This document shows, one piece after another, positions 1 to 10,813 of a DNA stretch of 64,000 bases (its first letter is position 1; every line of letters begins with the position of its first letter). This stretch comes from Phoronis australis. Taxonomy: Eukaryota; Phoronida; Phoronidae. The position numbers and the translations under genes are program-made. Under the pieces are notes generated by a model that was given only the letters and a program-made list of their open reading frames with translations, was not told the origin of the DNA and did no database searches. The stretch is from NCBI GenBank assembly GCA_002633005.1, contig NMRA01000436.1, positions 37,145 to 101,144 on the forward strand, in the 5' to 3' direction.

Positions 1-932
1 CTTTACCGAATTTAATAAGTGTATTTATATGATGTTAACAACAGACGATGACGACTTTTATACGGATCCGCCAACCAGTGTGCCTGCGCCCTAGTGGCAA
101 TTTTATTTTTTTACGTTTACCTCTGTATCTTCACAATTCCTCAACGGATTTTCATGAAATTTGGTATGTAGGCACCTATAAGTGCGATGACGCTATTCTC
201 CCGTTTTCGGATGGATTCGACCTAGTTTGCGACACCCAGTGGCCATTTTTACTGTTTTTGAGTCTGTTTTTTGGCGTTCACCCCTCTGTCAACCAAACCG
301 CTCTAAGTATGATTGTGAAAATTGGCATGTATGTTCTTACTATGAAGAGGACGGTTGACACTGAATTTCCCATGACTTTGATTACTGTGGCGCCTCCTAG
401 TGGCAGTTTTTTTTTTGCACCCATGGCTGTATCTCCCAAACCATTTGCAGGATCTTTACTAAATTTAGCAAGTGTATTTATGTGATGTTGACAACGGACG
501 ATGACGACTTTAGGATGATTCTGACTACCGGTATGCCTCCAGTGGCAATTTAAATATTTTACATTGACCTCTGTATTTGCATAGGTCTTCAGGTGTATAC
601 TTTGTGTTACTTCGTGACTAGGACGGAAAAGTTCCAAGTAGAAATTTGTTTCTGGCATTCTAATGCTGTGCTAATCTCGTATGTTGGTAAATTTGTTTTT
701 AATTCTATGTTTCTGTGGTGCTTTAAGCAACTGATGTATAGGATGAAGATCACTCACATTTTGCCCCTAGCCTATTGAGGAGACAATGACCATACCTTTC
801 CATTTTGCAAAGTACAACATACTACATATATGCCCTCTACTGGCCACTTCATGGTATCAATAAACAACCCTAGAAGGATACCGTATATGGTGCAATTGTG
901 GGCGCATTTCAATGCTCTGCATTGCTCTTGTT
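1..932 (+). repeat. Modular repeat family, copy A (left end outside window)
   Basis: This is one of three long copies in the window (also 13117-14050 and, inverted, 21952-23060). It is built of diverged modules of roughly 145 bp, each carrying a YCTAGTGGC core followed by a T-rich run (near 92, 235, 398, 536 and 836). It ends with TGTGGGCGCAT at 897-907 and a shared tail up to the CTTGTT near 932. Open frames inside it, such as 48-485 on plus and 278-658 on minus, are translations of the modules and recur in the other copies, so they are not host genes. The class is unknown: it has short terminal inverted repeats (ATGCGCCCACA) but no transposase was seen. Several cores match the CTCF consensus; see findings. 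Confidence 0.75.
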
Positions 933-1342
933 CCTATTTAAAATACTGTAGTATTCCTGTTTATAGGAAATTATATCCTTATCATTTACATTTATTTGTC
1001 ATGTGTTCCCATAGCATTTCAGTCTTTAAACATATTGTTTACATGTATACGCCAAAAATGTGCGCATTTTTGGATGACTTCCATGGATTTCAATTATTTG
1101 TACATAGCAGTAGGGCCTTCGATATTTGACGTAATAATGTACGTCTCTTATTAAAGTTTGATACTTGTGTGAAATTTTACACTTTAGGGTCTTTAATGGA
1201 AGAAAATGTATTTTGAATAGCTTGTGGTTGTCTGTTAAAGAGCTGAAATATTGGCTCTTAAAAATGTAGGATATTAATGTAAAGTGGACTTGGTGGTTGA
1301 TATCTCTTGTTTGAGGGGAAAATGTAAACATGAGACACGATT

Positions 1343-1343
1343 N
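1343..1343. other. Single N, probable contig join
   Basis: An isolated N lies at the exact edge of the GAGTAC-rich repeat that starts at about 1346. The same style of single N occurs at 6576, 7093, 8167 and 24984, where flanking duplications argue for assembly joins. No duplication was seen around this one. Confidence 0.5.
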
Positions 1344-1345
1344 TT

Positions 1346-2075
1346 CACCAGTGGCAGTGAACGAGACGAGACGTCTACTTAGAAATTGGCAAACAAAATC
1401 TGGAATTCCGAGTCCATTTGGGGATGGGAAGCGAACTGTTTTTAACTTCCCTCCCCTCCTCGTCTTTTGGAAACCCTACAAAACGTAGGCACACATACCG
1501 AAATAAGGGCAGCACAAACTTCTCACACGACTTTTCCCACAACTGCTTTCGACGCTTGTTATGACTCGCCGACAAGGGATTACTGAATGCGCCTGTTGCC
1601 AGGAATTGTAGAGGTAGAATGGCGGCCATAACATACAGTGATACGGCGGGTTAATAAGGTGAAGAATAAGAAGATTTAAGATGAAAATTATTATCTCTGA
1701 ACTGAAATTGACGTGCTGAGATACGGTAAGAGGACTTATTTTTTTAGATTTGCTGTGTTTCTTGGTTCCCTTTCGATATTTTGTTCTCTGGCTCGTATTT
1801 ATTTTCGAGTACGATTTCAAGCACACTGCCATAGCAAACTTGAAATTTGAGCATAGACTCCGAATTTTTACTCAAAATCGTACTCGAAATATAGATGAGA
1901 TACACTTCATTTCGAGTACACTCGAAAACTGAGTACGTGCTCGAAATTTCGAGTACAGATTTTTCGAGTATGACATTGAATACACCAAAGCTGAGTCTGT
2001 ACTCGAGTTGAGTATGAAGTGTGAGTTTGAGCATGATTCGAGTCTGAGTACGGAGATTGGAGACCGGGCCCAGGT
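1346..2075 (+). repeat. GAGTAC-rich dispersed repeat, copy 1
   Basis: The same sequence is present inverted at 29545-30344, and its GAGTAC half again at 30800-30965. The first half is ordinary sequence beginning CACCAGTGGCAGTGAAC. The second half (about 1800-2060) is packed with short self-complementary words such as CTCGAAATTTCGAG and GAGTAC/GTACTC in both orientations, ending GGAGACCGGGCCC. Overlapping open frames on both strands recur in the other copy and reflect these words, not genes. Confidence 0.8.
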
Positions 2076-2441
2076 GTCTTGACAAAATAGTAACAAAGCG
2101 TCACCAGCATCTTAATTTGGTTTTAGTCAGTTCAAAATAGAAAATTTTAATTTTCTGAAAAAACATGAGAATGATCAAGGTGTGGTGTTTTAAGGCATAT
2201 TTTGATTCTGTCATCCATTAACTAAAGGATGAAGAATTATAAGTTTTAAAGATTTTTTTTGTGAAACCTAAATTTAAAAGACTTCACAATAGTTTGCAGT
2301 TATGTGTCAGTAAATTATGCTTGTGATTCCATCTTTAGAACTTTTAATGCTGTATTAGTGAAATTGAAAATATAGACCATTGTGTGAATTTCATTTGCAG
2401 TTAGAGTTAACTACAGTGTACTATAATCATTTATTTGTCAG

Positions 2442-2510
2442 GTGGGAAAACCTCTTCACTTTAAACTGAAGATAAAGAAGGTTCAAGGGTTACCTGCCAG
2501 GTTTGTTAAG
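2442..2510 (+). CDS. KIF28: Kinesin-3-type (KIF28/KLP-6-like) internal exon, start of C2-like domain
   Basis: A TTTGTCAG acceptor precedes 2442 and a GTGAGC donor follows 2510. The 69 bases are open in phase 0 and give 23 residues beginning VGKPLHFKLKIKKVQGLP. This reads straight into the next exon (SRCRHKLYLDD). The layout, with a hydrophobic/basic beta strand followed by a GLP turn, resembles the C2-like domain that follows the FHA domain in kinesin-3 motors. KIF28/KLP-6 is preferred because the protein stops only about 130 residues after this domain, whereas KIF1, KIF13 and KIF16 continue much further. The motor and FHA exons must lie upstream of the window. Family members carry membrane cargo along microtubules. 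The assignment is from memory of the family, without a search. Confidence 0.6.
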
Positions 2511-2749
2511 GTGAGCCCATCAAGACTTCACTTGTCACTTATACACCAATGTTGTGTCTTATTACTCTTATGTACGTTACTTCCTTCAGACACCTCTCGT
2601 CAGGTGTAAGTTGAAATTGATACAATCTTTGATGGCAATTGTACTTATAATACAAAGAACATTCTGTTATAATGAGTTCATTAGTTGTCATACTCGCATT
2701 TTACTACGGTTTAAGTTTACTTTGGAAGTAGCCTTTAGTAATAATAATG

Positions 2750-3147
2750 GTACACCTACAGCATACAATAATGACACACCTACAGCATATAGTAATGGCA
2801 AACCTACAGCATATAGTAATGGCACACCTACAGCATATAATAATGACGTACCTACAGCATATAATAATGACATACCTACAGCATATAGTAATGACACACC
2901 TACAGCTTATAATAATGACACACCTACAACATATTGTAATGGTATACCTACAGCATATAGTAATCATCGTACACCTACAGCATATAATAGTGGTAAGCCT
3001 ACAGCATATCAATAGAACACCTACAACATATAATAATGGTACACCTACAGCATTTAGGAATGACACACCTACAGCATATAATGATGACACACCTGCATCA
3101 TAATGGTATTCCCTACAAAATATAATAATGGTTCACCTACAACATAT
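2750..3147 (+). repeat. 24-bp minisatellite in kinesin intron
   Basis: About 16 tandem copies of a 24-base unit of the type ACACCTACAGCATATARTAA plus four bases. The copies degenerate toward 3100-3147. The array sits wholly in the 708-bp intron between exons 2442-2510 and 3219-3341. Because the unit is a multiple of three, frames on both strands stay open and yield repetitive peptides such as PTAYNND; these are not evidence of coding. Confidence 0.95.
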
Positions 3148-3218
3148 CATATGTTATATTTATCGTTCACTTCAACTTAGTGATTAATTTAATGTATATC
3201 CTTGGACATTGCTTTCAG

Positions 3219-3341
3219 AGTCGCTGTAGACATAAGCTCTATTTGGATGATAAAGCTAGTGAAAGTGAAGAGGTTGCCAACACCATCAACCCTGTGTTTA
3301 ACTATGAGAAGATGTACTCATTTAAGGCAGTTACTCCTCAG
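3219..3341 (+). CDS. KIF28: Kinesin-3-type (KIF28/KLP-6-like) internal exon, C2-like domain
   Basis: The exon is bounded by a GCTTTCAG acceptor and a GTAATG donor and has 123 bases in phase 0 (41 residues). It contains KLYLDD, then TINPVFNYEKMYSF and KAVTPQ. The 'N/S-P-x-F-N-Y' strand with a following aromatic strand is the C2-type pattern seen in kinesin-3 tails, where a partner beta strand (LLEYLNNSPLVIEVVGK) follows; here that strand is the next exon at 9588. The preceding intron is 708 bp and the following one is 6.2 kb, enlarged by a transposon-like insertion. Confidence 0.62.
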
Positions 3342-3622
3342 GTAATGAGCTCTAAATTTATTGATGTGCAGAACGTTTTGTTGTAGCAAAAGTTCTCAGT
3401 GGAATTAAAGTATTTTGGTCCATAAGGCACAAATATATACAAACTAAGCATTGTACATTGTTTTCAAAAAGTTTATCCAGCAATCATCTGTTTTTTCAAG
3501 AAAATAATTCACGAGTCTTATACCTGGAATTCATTCAATTTCTAGTTATGGTGGGATAATAAACCAACACGTTCTTTCAACAACCAACTTTTAGGGATTT
3601 AGATAATTTGCTGTGTTCAGCT

Positions 3623-3771
3623 CCAGGCTTGTCATGCTGGGTTAGTGTGATTGCTGAAGACCATGAGGTCCAGGCTTGTCATGCTGGGTTAGTGTGATTG
3701 CTGAAGACCATGAGGTCCAGGCTTGTCATGCTGGGTTAGTGTCATTGATCAAGACCATGCGGTTCAGGCTT
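3623..3771 (+). repeat. 47-bp minisatellite, left part
   Basis: Three copies with a period of exactly 47 (starts 3623, 3670 and 3717) of a unit beginning CCAGGCTTGTCATGCTGGGT and ending with AAGACCATG. The third copy breaks off in GGCTT at 3771, where a 5.4-kb inverted-repeat element begins. The array resumes at 9166. Confidence 0.93.
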
Positions 3772-6001
3772 TAGTCGGTGGTCCAGATTTTGTAGGGCCT
3801 CTAGAAAATGTTTTTTGTGAGTACTTTAGGGGGGCAATTTTATTTTGGTATTTTTTAATTCATTTATTAGAGTGTTTTCAAAATCTAAAAAGTTCCCACA
3901 TATAACGTTGCACATTTTTGAGAAATTTAAGTTTGAAGTTACCTAATAATCACCAAAGAGCTTAGTAAGCTTATATTTGTAAAAACAACAGTTACTAGGA
4001 AGTTATTCTGGCATTGTCAGGCAACAAAAATAACACAACATGCTATGAACATTCCCACTAGTAAATAAAATTGGTTCTAACCCCAGTGGTTAAGGTAAAC
4101 GGTGGGGTATGGAAAATTGAACTAGACCGTATTGATCCACCTTGGCCAAGTCGCGCTCGGCTCACGATCAAAGGGATGCCGCCAAGCTGCTCTAGTCATC
4201 GAGTCACGAGCGAGGATAATTGGCTTCGCTCATGCGGATATGATCAGCTTATTACAATCTAGCTAGCAGACTGTACTTTTTATGGAGAGAATTTTACGCA
4301 GTTTTTACTGTAATATTTGAAAAGAGGAGCGAAAACAAATATGAATACAACTTTGAATTTTTCAAATCTGCCCAGGATAAGAGATTTTGCAACACAGCAA
4401 TACTCACGATTACTTTCATTCGGCGCGCACTAATACAAAAATATAGGACCCAAGTTATTTAGATTTTGGAACACATGCATTGCAATATTTAAAATACGTT
4501 TATTATGAATCTTACAAGCTGTAAAACGACGTTGTTAATTTCATTGTGTTCATTCATTGTCATCCGTCAAATCGGCAATTTCCGAGATGTGATCTGCGGC
4601 GTGCGCGTATGTGTACAAAACACGTGATTGTTATGTTCCTGAAGTACGAAAATTAAGAAGGCTTTAACATGCCGTTATTATTGACAGGGACACGATAAAA
4701 CGAATTTGGATTTTGACTATAGTCTTGATACAGCGATCTGACTGACCACTGCGTCAGTGTCTCCGTTAGACCCAGAAATTTCACACAGCCCGGGTAGTTC
4801 ATTTCGTCCCCAACATGTAGATCGAGCCTTGGACTATTAATACTCCACGGCAGAGCTAACGACAGTCGGCCTGTGCACACAAAATCTGTGAGTTAACCAG
4901 CACTCACCTTGCACGTTACAGCCGTTTAAGTGAAAAACAATCTAGTAAACGCCATTTTCTTGCATAATCCTCCGCCTTTTGTAACAAAAAAGTCTATCGT
5001 CGATGACCCGCACACGCACGCTCACTCACTCTCATACACAGACGACCTTCAAAACAAACGTCACGTGACAACAACATGTGTGTTCATCCAGAGATTTTTC
5101 TCTTGTTGTGGAGTACGATGTAGCGCACATTTGGACTTAATCGCAATTAATCTGGACTCCACATGAACTTTAAAAATTGTAAAACATCAGGAAGATTTCA
5201 GGTAATTTGTTGAGTCGAAACTATATTTTTATTCAAGAGTACAAGTTTTCCTATTGACGATGGCGATTCAGCGGCGACGCATCAGTCGGCAAGTTTTCGC
5301 CCTGTGATGAGCACAATTTTTTGAAAAATTATCGTAATTTAACAACGGAAGTTCATAGCAATGCACCACAATTTTGTAGAAAGACTGTCATAGGCTAAAA
5401 ATTCGTCACAAAGCGTAAATTTTATGAATCCTAGCTTCCGATTTTACCCGTTTGGGAAACCGGCTTTCAACTGCCGTAGGCTACAATAAGAATCCCCTCC
5501 CCGTGAAATGATTTTTTCTAAGCGTTTATTAGAGCCAATACAGTATACAGCTTTCCACCAAGGCTAGGTGATACTACGACATTATTCTTTGTTGCATTAG
5601 TAACTGGTCTTGGCTAATATTATCATTTTATGGCCTGGTCATCCATTCAGCCAAAAGTAGTTCCAGAGGTGGCTTATCAGCCAATTATTCACGCATGCTG
5701 ACTCACAATAGAAGCCTGATAAGAGTGAAGGTGGATAAATGCGGTGTTCCTACAGTTTCTTGTTTTAGTGGATGTGTTCACGACATGAAACACTTGAGAC
5801 TGGGCAAAATTTGTGCCTCAATGACTAAAACGTTGACTAATGGTGTAAAATACAGCTTGTTTGCATAATACACCAAACGTTTGATTCAAAATATGTTATA
5901 ATGGGCTGTGTTAATTAGTGTCAGCAAGTGAATTATTGAACACTAGCCTCAATTCACTTTCGTATCTTTTAGTCAGGCACAAACTACAACAGTGAGTAGC
6001 T

Positions 6002-6217
6002 TCAACAATATTTCTTAAGATTGCCTGTCCAAATAACTTCATGCACACCAGCTTTCTGAAGAACAGCTTCAAAGTCTTGCTTTAGTTTTGAAAGGCAAAT
6101 GACATCTCCTTGTGTTAGAAGCTTCGATTCAATGAACTCCAAACAAAACTGCAGAAAAACATCTCTGAAAACTGTAAATTCGTCACTCTTCACAATCGTT
6201 GTCTTTCTACTTTTCAT
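6002..6217 (-). CDS. Unrecognised conserved ORF fragment inside the 5.4-kb element (first copy)
   Basis: This is a 71-residue minus-strand frame containing DEFTVFRDVFLQFCLEF, then KLLTQGDVICLSKLKQ and GVHEVIWTGNLKKYC. It looks helical and similar in style to segments of multicopy invertebrate proteins of unknown function with an 'LxxxGV...LKK' end. Upstream on the same strand a further open stretch (SRALNMRMKFKDKD) also survives in the second copy. It is probably the remains of the element's own gene, or one exon of it. No function can be assigned and no start codon can be defended. Confidence 0.35.
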   Translation of the reverse strand: MKSRKTTIVKSDEFTVFRDVFLQFCLEFIESKLLTQGDVICLSKLKQDFEAVLQKAGVHEVIWTGNLKKYC

Positions 6218-7193
6218 AGCTTGATGATCTGTGGTTCTTGGCTTCTAAGACACAAGGTCTTTATCTTTGAATTTCATTCGCATATTCAGGGCTCTTGACT
6301 GAGCTGATGCTTGCGATACAAGTCCAACTGAAAAAAACCCGAACTGTTAACACTAATTTAACATTCAACTATGAGTGAGTTGGCATGCAACTTTTTCAGA
6401 CGGACTGATCAGGAACTGATCCACCACCAGCCTAACAAATTTACATGCCGTCTGATATGTACATGTAGCCTAATAATGTTGATCGTCTAATAATTAGCTC
6501 AGTAGAAGCAACTGAAAATAAATCAGCTGATATACCTGTGCAGTGATTGAAATTTAATTTTTTTAAATCAGATGCNAATAATTAGATCAGTAGATGCAAC
6601 TGAAAATAAATCAGCTGATATACCTGTGCAGTGATTGAAATTTAATTTTTTTAAATGCTCAAACCATAGTCAATCGATTTACACTTAAGGTAATCGACGT
6701 TTGACGAAATGGGCAGTGGCTTCCATCGTCCTCAAATTTCGACGGTGACGATGGCCACTTAGGCACTTCAATTTAATTATCATTGCAGCTACCTAAATAT
6801 TTAATGTTTACAAAAAATTGAGACTACGGCAGGGGATGACGGCCACTTGGGCATGTTGTTTGCAACCATCTACTCCATTTAACTTTCTCAAACAATTTTT
6901 TATTTGACTTAAAGTGCTTTAAAATCACACCCACAGTATAACGCCACAGGATTATCCCTTAGCGCAAGCAGTGTCGATGTGGCAACTGAATGGAGTGTTC
7001 GAAAAACAGGATTGTAGGAGTATTTGTTTAAACTGGGAACAAATGAAAACATTAACGACCTCCTCAGAGGCATCTCTCTACGCGGTACTTCTNTGGGCTG
7101 TGTTAATTAGAGTCAGCAAGTGAATTATTGAGCACTAGCCTCAATTCAGTTTCGTATATCTTAGTCAGGCACAAACTACAACAGTGAGTAACT

Positions 7194-7385
7194 TCAACAA
7201 TATTTCTTAAGATTGCCTGTCCAAATAACTTCATGCACACCAGCTTTCTGAAGAACAGCTTCAAAGTTCTGCTTTAGTTTTGAAAGGCAAATGACATCTC
7301 CTTGTGTTAGAAGCTTCGACTCAGTGAACTCCAAACAAAACTGCAGAAAAACATCTCTGAAAACTGTGAATTCGTCACTCTTCAC
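7194..7385 (-). CDS. Second (probably allelic) copy of the same unrecognised ORF fragment
   Basis: This is 63 residues of the same frame as 6002-6217, with two substitutions visible in the shared stretch (FCLEFTESK for FCLEFIESK, and LKQNFEA for LKQDFEA). The copy lies in the duplicated block after the N at 7093, so it is most likely the other allele and not a second gene. Confidence 0.35.
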   Translation of the reverse strand: MKSDEFTVFRDVFLQFCLEFTESKLLTQGDVICLSKLKQNFEAVLQKAGVHEVIWTGNLKKYC

Positions 7386-9165
7386 AATCGTTGTCTTTCT
7401 ATTTTTATAGCATGATGATGTGTGGTACTTGGCTTCTAAGACACAAGGTCTTTATCTTTATATTTCATTTGCATATTCAAGGCTCTGGACTGAGCTGTTG
7501 CTTGCGATACAAGTCCAACTGAAAAAACCCGCACTGTTAACACTAATTTAACATTCAACTATGAGTGAGTTGGCATGCAACTTTTTCACTTATCAGGAAC
7601 TGATCCACCACCAGCCTAACAAATTTACATGCCGTCTGATCTGTAACCTAATAATGTTGATATTCTAATAATTAGATCAGTAGATGTAATTGAAAATAAA
7701 TCAGCTGATATACCTGTGCAGTGATTGAAATTTAATTTTTTTAAATCAGATGCTCAAACAAAAAATTGAGACTACGGCAGGGCATGACGGCAACTTGGGC
7801 ATGTTGTTTGCAACCATCTACTCCATTTAACCTTCTCAAAAACTTTTGATTTGACTTAAAGTGCTTTAAAATCCCACCCACAGTGTAACGCCACAGGATT
7901 ATCCCTTAGCGCAAGCAGTGTCGATGTGACAACTGAATGGAGTGTTCGAAAAACAGGATTGCAGGAGTATTTGTTTAAACTGGGAACAAATGAAAACATT
8001 AACGACCTCCTCAGAGGCATCTCTCTACGCGGTACTTCTAAACTTATAGTATCATAATTTGCCGAAAAGTATCTGGCATATGAAGTACCTATGGTATGAT
8101 CATCGTCTCTACTGGGTCAGCAGTATTGTCTAAGGCCTAGGCAGCCAAGGGGCTGAACAAGTTAAANAGAGGCATCTCTCTACGTGGTACTTCTAAACTT
8201 ATAGGAACATAATTTGCCGAAAAGTATCCGGCATATGAAGTACATGTACCTATGGTATGATCATCGTCTCTACTGGGTCAGCAGTATTGTCTAAGGCCTA
8301 GGCAGCCAAGGGGCTGAACAAGTTAAAAAACAACTGGTAATAATACTGAATCACACATGGAAAACACCAAGATGTATTTTTAAAAAACACGTACCTGTTT
8401 TTGAAAGCTATACTTCTTTCTCTTTCTTGAAATGTGGCCCATAATGTACTTTTCCTGCTAACAAATGGTGCAATCATGTTTCAGAATGTTCCTATCTTGT
8501 TCAGGTTAATTGGGTGTTTCAGATTTTGGAAGACTATAATTGATTTTCTTGTGAAATCTTGGATAACATCTGTATCACTTTCAGCAACTTCAGCTTTAGT
8601 ACTACTGTTGGTGCCTTGAAACGTTGCTATGCCGTTCTATGTCCTTTCAATTTTTTGGTCTGACATTTGGTCTTCTAGTCTACAGCACTCAGCAGTATAC
8701 TGTGTAGGCTACCAGGACATGCAGCTGTTTTCTGCACAAACGTTTGTGACACCTCTTCTTCTTTTTGATCTACTGATCTACAGAGTTCCACAGTCAATCA
8801 GCTTTCGTCAGGAAGCTTTCCTAAGCTTCTTTAGGCTCTGACATCACAATTTTGTGCTGTTTGATAAACCTTGAATTATACAGGCATCACACTCCATGGG
8901 AGCAGCCATATTGAAGTAACTAAGCACAACAATACAATCTGGCTCTCTGATTGGTCAATTCACTAGAAAAGCGCTATCAAGTGGCAGGAATGTGCATCAT
9001 ATTTTGTGCAACAAAAACACCTTTTTTTTAAAAAATGTGCAAGTGTAGACGTGGGAACTTTTTGGAATTTGATTTATAGGTATATTATCTAAACACATAG
9101 AAAAAACTAGGTTGCCCCCCAAAGTACTCACGAGGATGAACGCTATGAGATCTGGCCCACCGACT

Positions 9166-9455
9166 GCTTGTCATGCTGGGTTAGTGTGATTGATCAAGAC
9201 CATGATGTCCAGGCTTGTCACGCTGCGTTAGTGTCATTGTAAAAGACCAGGAGGTCCAGGCTTGTCGTGCTGGGTTAGTGTCATTGGCCAAGACCATGAA
9301 GTCCAGGCTTGTCGTGCTGGGTTAGTGTCATTGGCCAAGACCATGAGGTCCAGGCTTGTCACGCCAGGTTAGTGTCATTGATCAAGACCATCAGGTCCAG
9401 GCTTTTCGCACTGGTTTAGTGTCACTAACCAAGACCGTCAGGTCTAGGCTATTTA
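9166..9455 (+). repeat. 47-bp minisatellite, right part
   Basis: About six further copies of the 47-base unit seen at 3623-3771, more diverged, fading out near 9455. The array starts in the middle of a unit with GCTTGTCATGCTGG, complementary to the break at 3771. It lies 130 bases before the acceptor of the kinesin exon at 9588. Confidence 0.92.
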
Positions 9456-9587
9456 TTTCAACCAATTTCAATTAAAAAAGGATTCGTTTGGAAGAGTTAA
9501 CACTTGAGACGATATTTGACCATTTTAGTAGTATACCATGTCTGTTTTATAGTACTTTACTATCACTTTTGCTATGTGTTGTTTTAG

Positions 9588-9728
9588 TTGCTCGAATATC
9601 TGAACAACAGTCCACTGGTTATTGAGGTCGTGGGAAAACAAAAGGGAACAAGTGGCGCAATCAAGCAGGATACCAAATCACTAATGCAGAAGGAGAAATC
9701 ATCTGTGCAGCCGACATCTGTTAAAAAG
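9588..9728 (+). CDS. KIF28: Kinesin-3-type (KIF28/KLP-6-like) internal exon, end of C2-like domain
   Basis: A TGTTTTAG acceptor precedes it and GTATTA serves as donor. The 141 bases in phase 0 give 47 residues. It opens with LLEYLNNSPLVIEVVGKQK, the last strand of the C2-like domain, which in kinesin-3 tails typically reads as an 'L-x-Y-L/F-x...I/V-x-V-x-G' strand. A polar, lysine-rich linker follows (IKQDTKSLMQKEKSSVQ). The frame also runs on past the donor to a stop, so retention of the intron would truncate the protein after about 20 extra residues. Confidence 0.62.
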
Positions 9729-10039
9729 GTATTATTGACGGGGAAAAAACAAGTGGACATGGGCAAACAGTCATCTAATGTGGGCAATGATTGAAGAGTA
9801 ATGGTGACATGTGTGCTGCTATAACTGAATACGTGGCGTTGATTTGTGCAAATAGAAAATTGATAATTAGTGTTGTGAAGGTGTGAGTAGAGTGTCATGA
9901 TTTGGATGTACAGCACTTTGTATTAAGCTGTTACCACCGGTATTGTATCGAAGCAGCACTGACTGCTTATCATTGCTGTACTGAATCCTGGCAGGCAGTT
10001 TGTCCCCGGGGGTGCCAGTCTCCCAATCCACATGAGTTA

Positions 10040-10259
10040 CATGCGCACACCCAGGTGGGGGGGGGCTTGGGGGGCTCAAATGAGTGCGAGAAAACGAGAC
10101 AAAAGTCCACAGGAATTCAGCACGAATGCACAATTCATAGGTCTGAACGTATTACCTTGTTTTTTTAAGTTCCCATTTTTTTAGTCCCCGTTTTTTCAGT
10201 AAAAGGTCCACATAGTGTAAAATTCGAGCCCCCTATATTTTAGGCTGGGTGCGCGCATG
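10040..10259. mobile_element. 220-bp MITE with CATGCGC termini
   Basis: The left end CATGCGCACACCCAG is mirrored by CTGGGTGCGCGCATG at the right end, followed inward on both sides by G/C runs (GGGGGGCTC and GAGCCCCC). A relative of its right end appears at about 36745-36775 (CTGGGCGCGCGCATG). There is no coding capacity. It lies in the intron between kinesin exons 9588-9728 and 10736-10813. I could not define a clean target duplication. Confidence 0.6.
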
Positions 10260-10735
10260 AGATATTTTGATTTACAATATTGCACTTTAAGATCATTGAG
10301 AAGTCCACTTTGATATTTGTTTCTACCATAACAAAAGTGAGTGCATGCCAGCTGTACCCAACTAAATGTGCAGTCAAGGCCAATTATAGAAATCATGGCC
10401 AATGCAATAATGTCAAAGACTTGAATGCACAAATCTAGTGTATGTTACAGTAATGTTATTATCACTGTACTCGGACTCTGATCGAGAGCAGTAACTACTT
10501 CTTCATGTCATCCGTACATCAATTGTACTTTTTGGTTCATATTTCCATGCACCTGTGCTCTTATATGTTGTCCTTATGTTTAGTGAACATCCTCACATGA
10601 TTCTATCAGTCTTGATGCAGTTTGTGTTTTGTATTGTTGTCAAAGTATGTTAAATAAATTAGTAATTAAAGTCTTATTTTTACTGTTAATTTGTTCTTGG
10701 TCATGTTATTGCTAATGCTATGCGTCTTTGTTTAG

Positions 10736-10813
10736 GATGACGGCTTGTCTAACAAAGCAATGGCTGAACTGCAAACCTACAAGAAAAGAGCTGAACGGTC
10801 TGAGAACAAACTG
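10736..10813 (+). CDS. KIF28: Kinesin-3-type (KIF28/KLP-6-like) internal exon, coiled coil
   Basis: A TGTTTAG acceptor and a GTGAGC donor bound 78 bases in phase 0, giving 26 residues: DDGLSNKAMAELQTYKKR and then AERSENKL. It is a charged helix with heptad-like spacing that continues into the last exon (AKIQKVINECQKKK). An 'AEL...L/Y-x-K/R-K' helix following the C2-like domain is the expected end of a KIF28-type tail. The next intron is 7.6 kb. Confidence 0.6.

Larger units (their letters stand above)
5901..8327. other. Probable unmerged allelic duplication around Ns at 6576, 7093 and 8167
   Basis: Sequence from 5901 to 7092 is repeated, with about 3-5 percent differences and indels, from 7095 to about 8039. 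A smaller duplication straddles the N at 6576 (6489-6575 against 6577-6652), and another straddles the N at 8167 (8016-8166 against 8168-8327). Each duplication ends or starts exactly at a lone N. That is what a scaffolder leaves when overlapping contig ends from two haplotypes are not merged. A real tandem duplication would not need to coincide with Ns three times. Confidence 0.8.
3772..9165. mobile_element. 5.4-kb terminal-inverted-repeat element inserted in the 47-bp minisatellite
   Basis: The left end reads TAGTCGGTGGTCCAGAT. The right end, on the other strand, reads AGTCGGTGGGCCAGAT. Similarity continues inward through GTGAGTACTTT plus a G run, then AAAAGTTCCCAC and TTGCACATTTTT, so the imperfect terminal repeats span about 150 bp. 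The minisatellite is interrupted in the middle of a unit and GCTT is present on both sides (3768-3771 and 9166-9169), consistent with a 4-bp target duplication. The only coding candidate is a conserved minus-strand frame near 6.0 and 7.2 kb. No transposase was recognised and the superfamily is open. The true length is probably less, because alleles seem to be concatenated inside it. Confidence 0.72.

Noticed and set aside
48-658. Overlapping ORFs of 145 and 126 codons that recur at 13.4 and 22.3 kb
   Set aside because: They are copies of the CTAGTGG modular repeat read in different frames. Frames shift between copies, so there is no coding selection.
2554-3015. 153-codon plus-strand ORF with a repeated TPTAYNND peptide
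   Set aside because: It is the translation of a 24-bp minisatellite inside an intron. A unit divisible by three keeps any frame open once the first copy is, and the opposite strand is open too.
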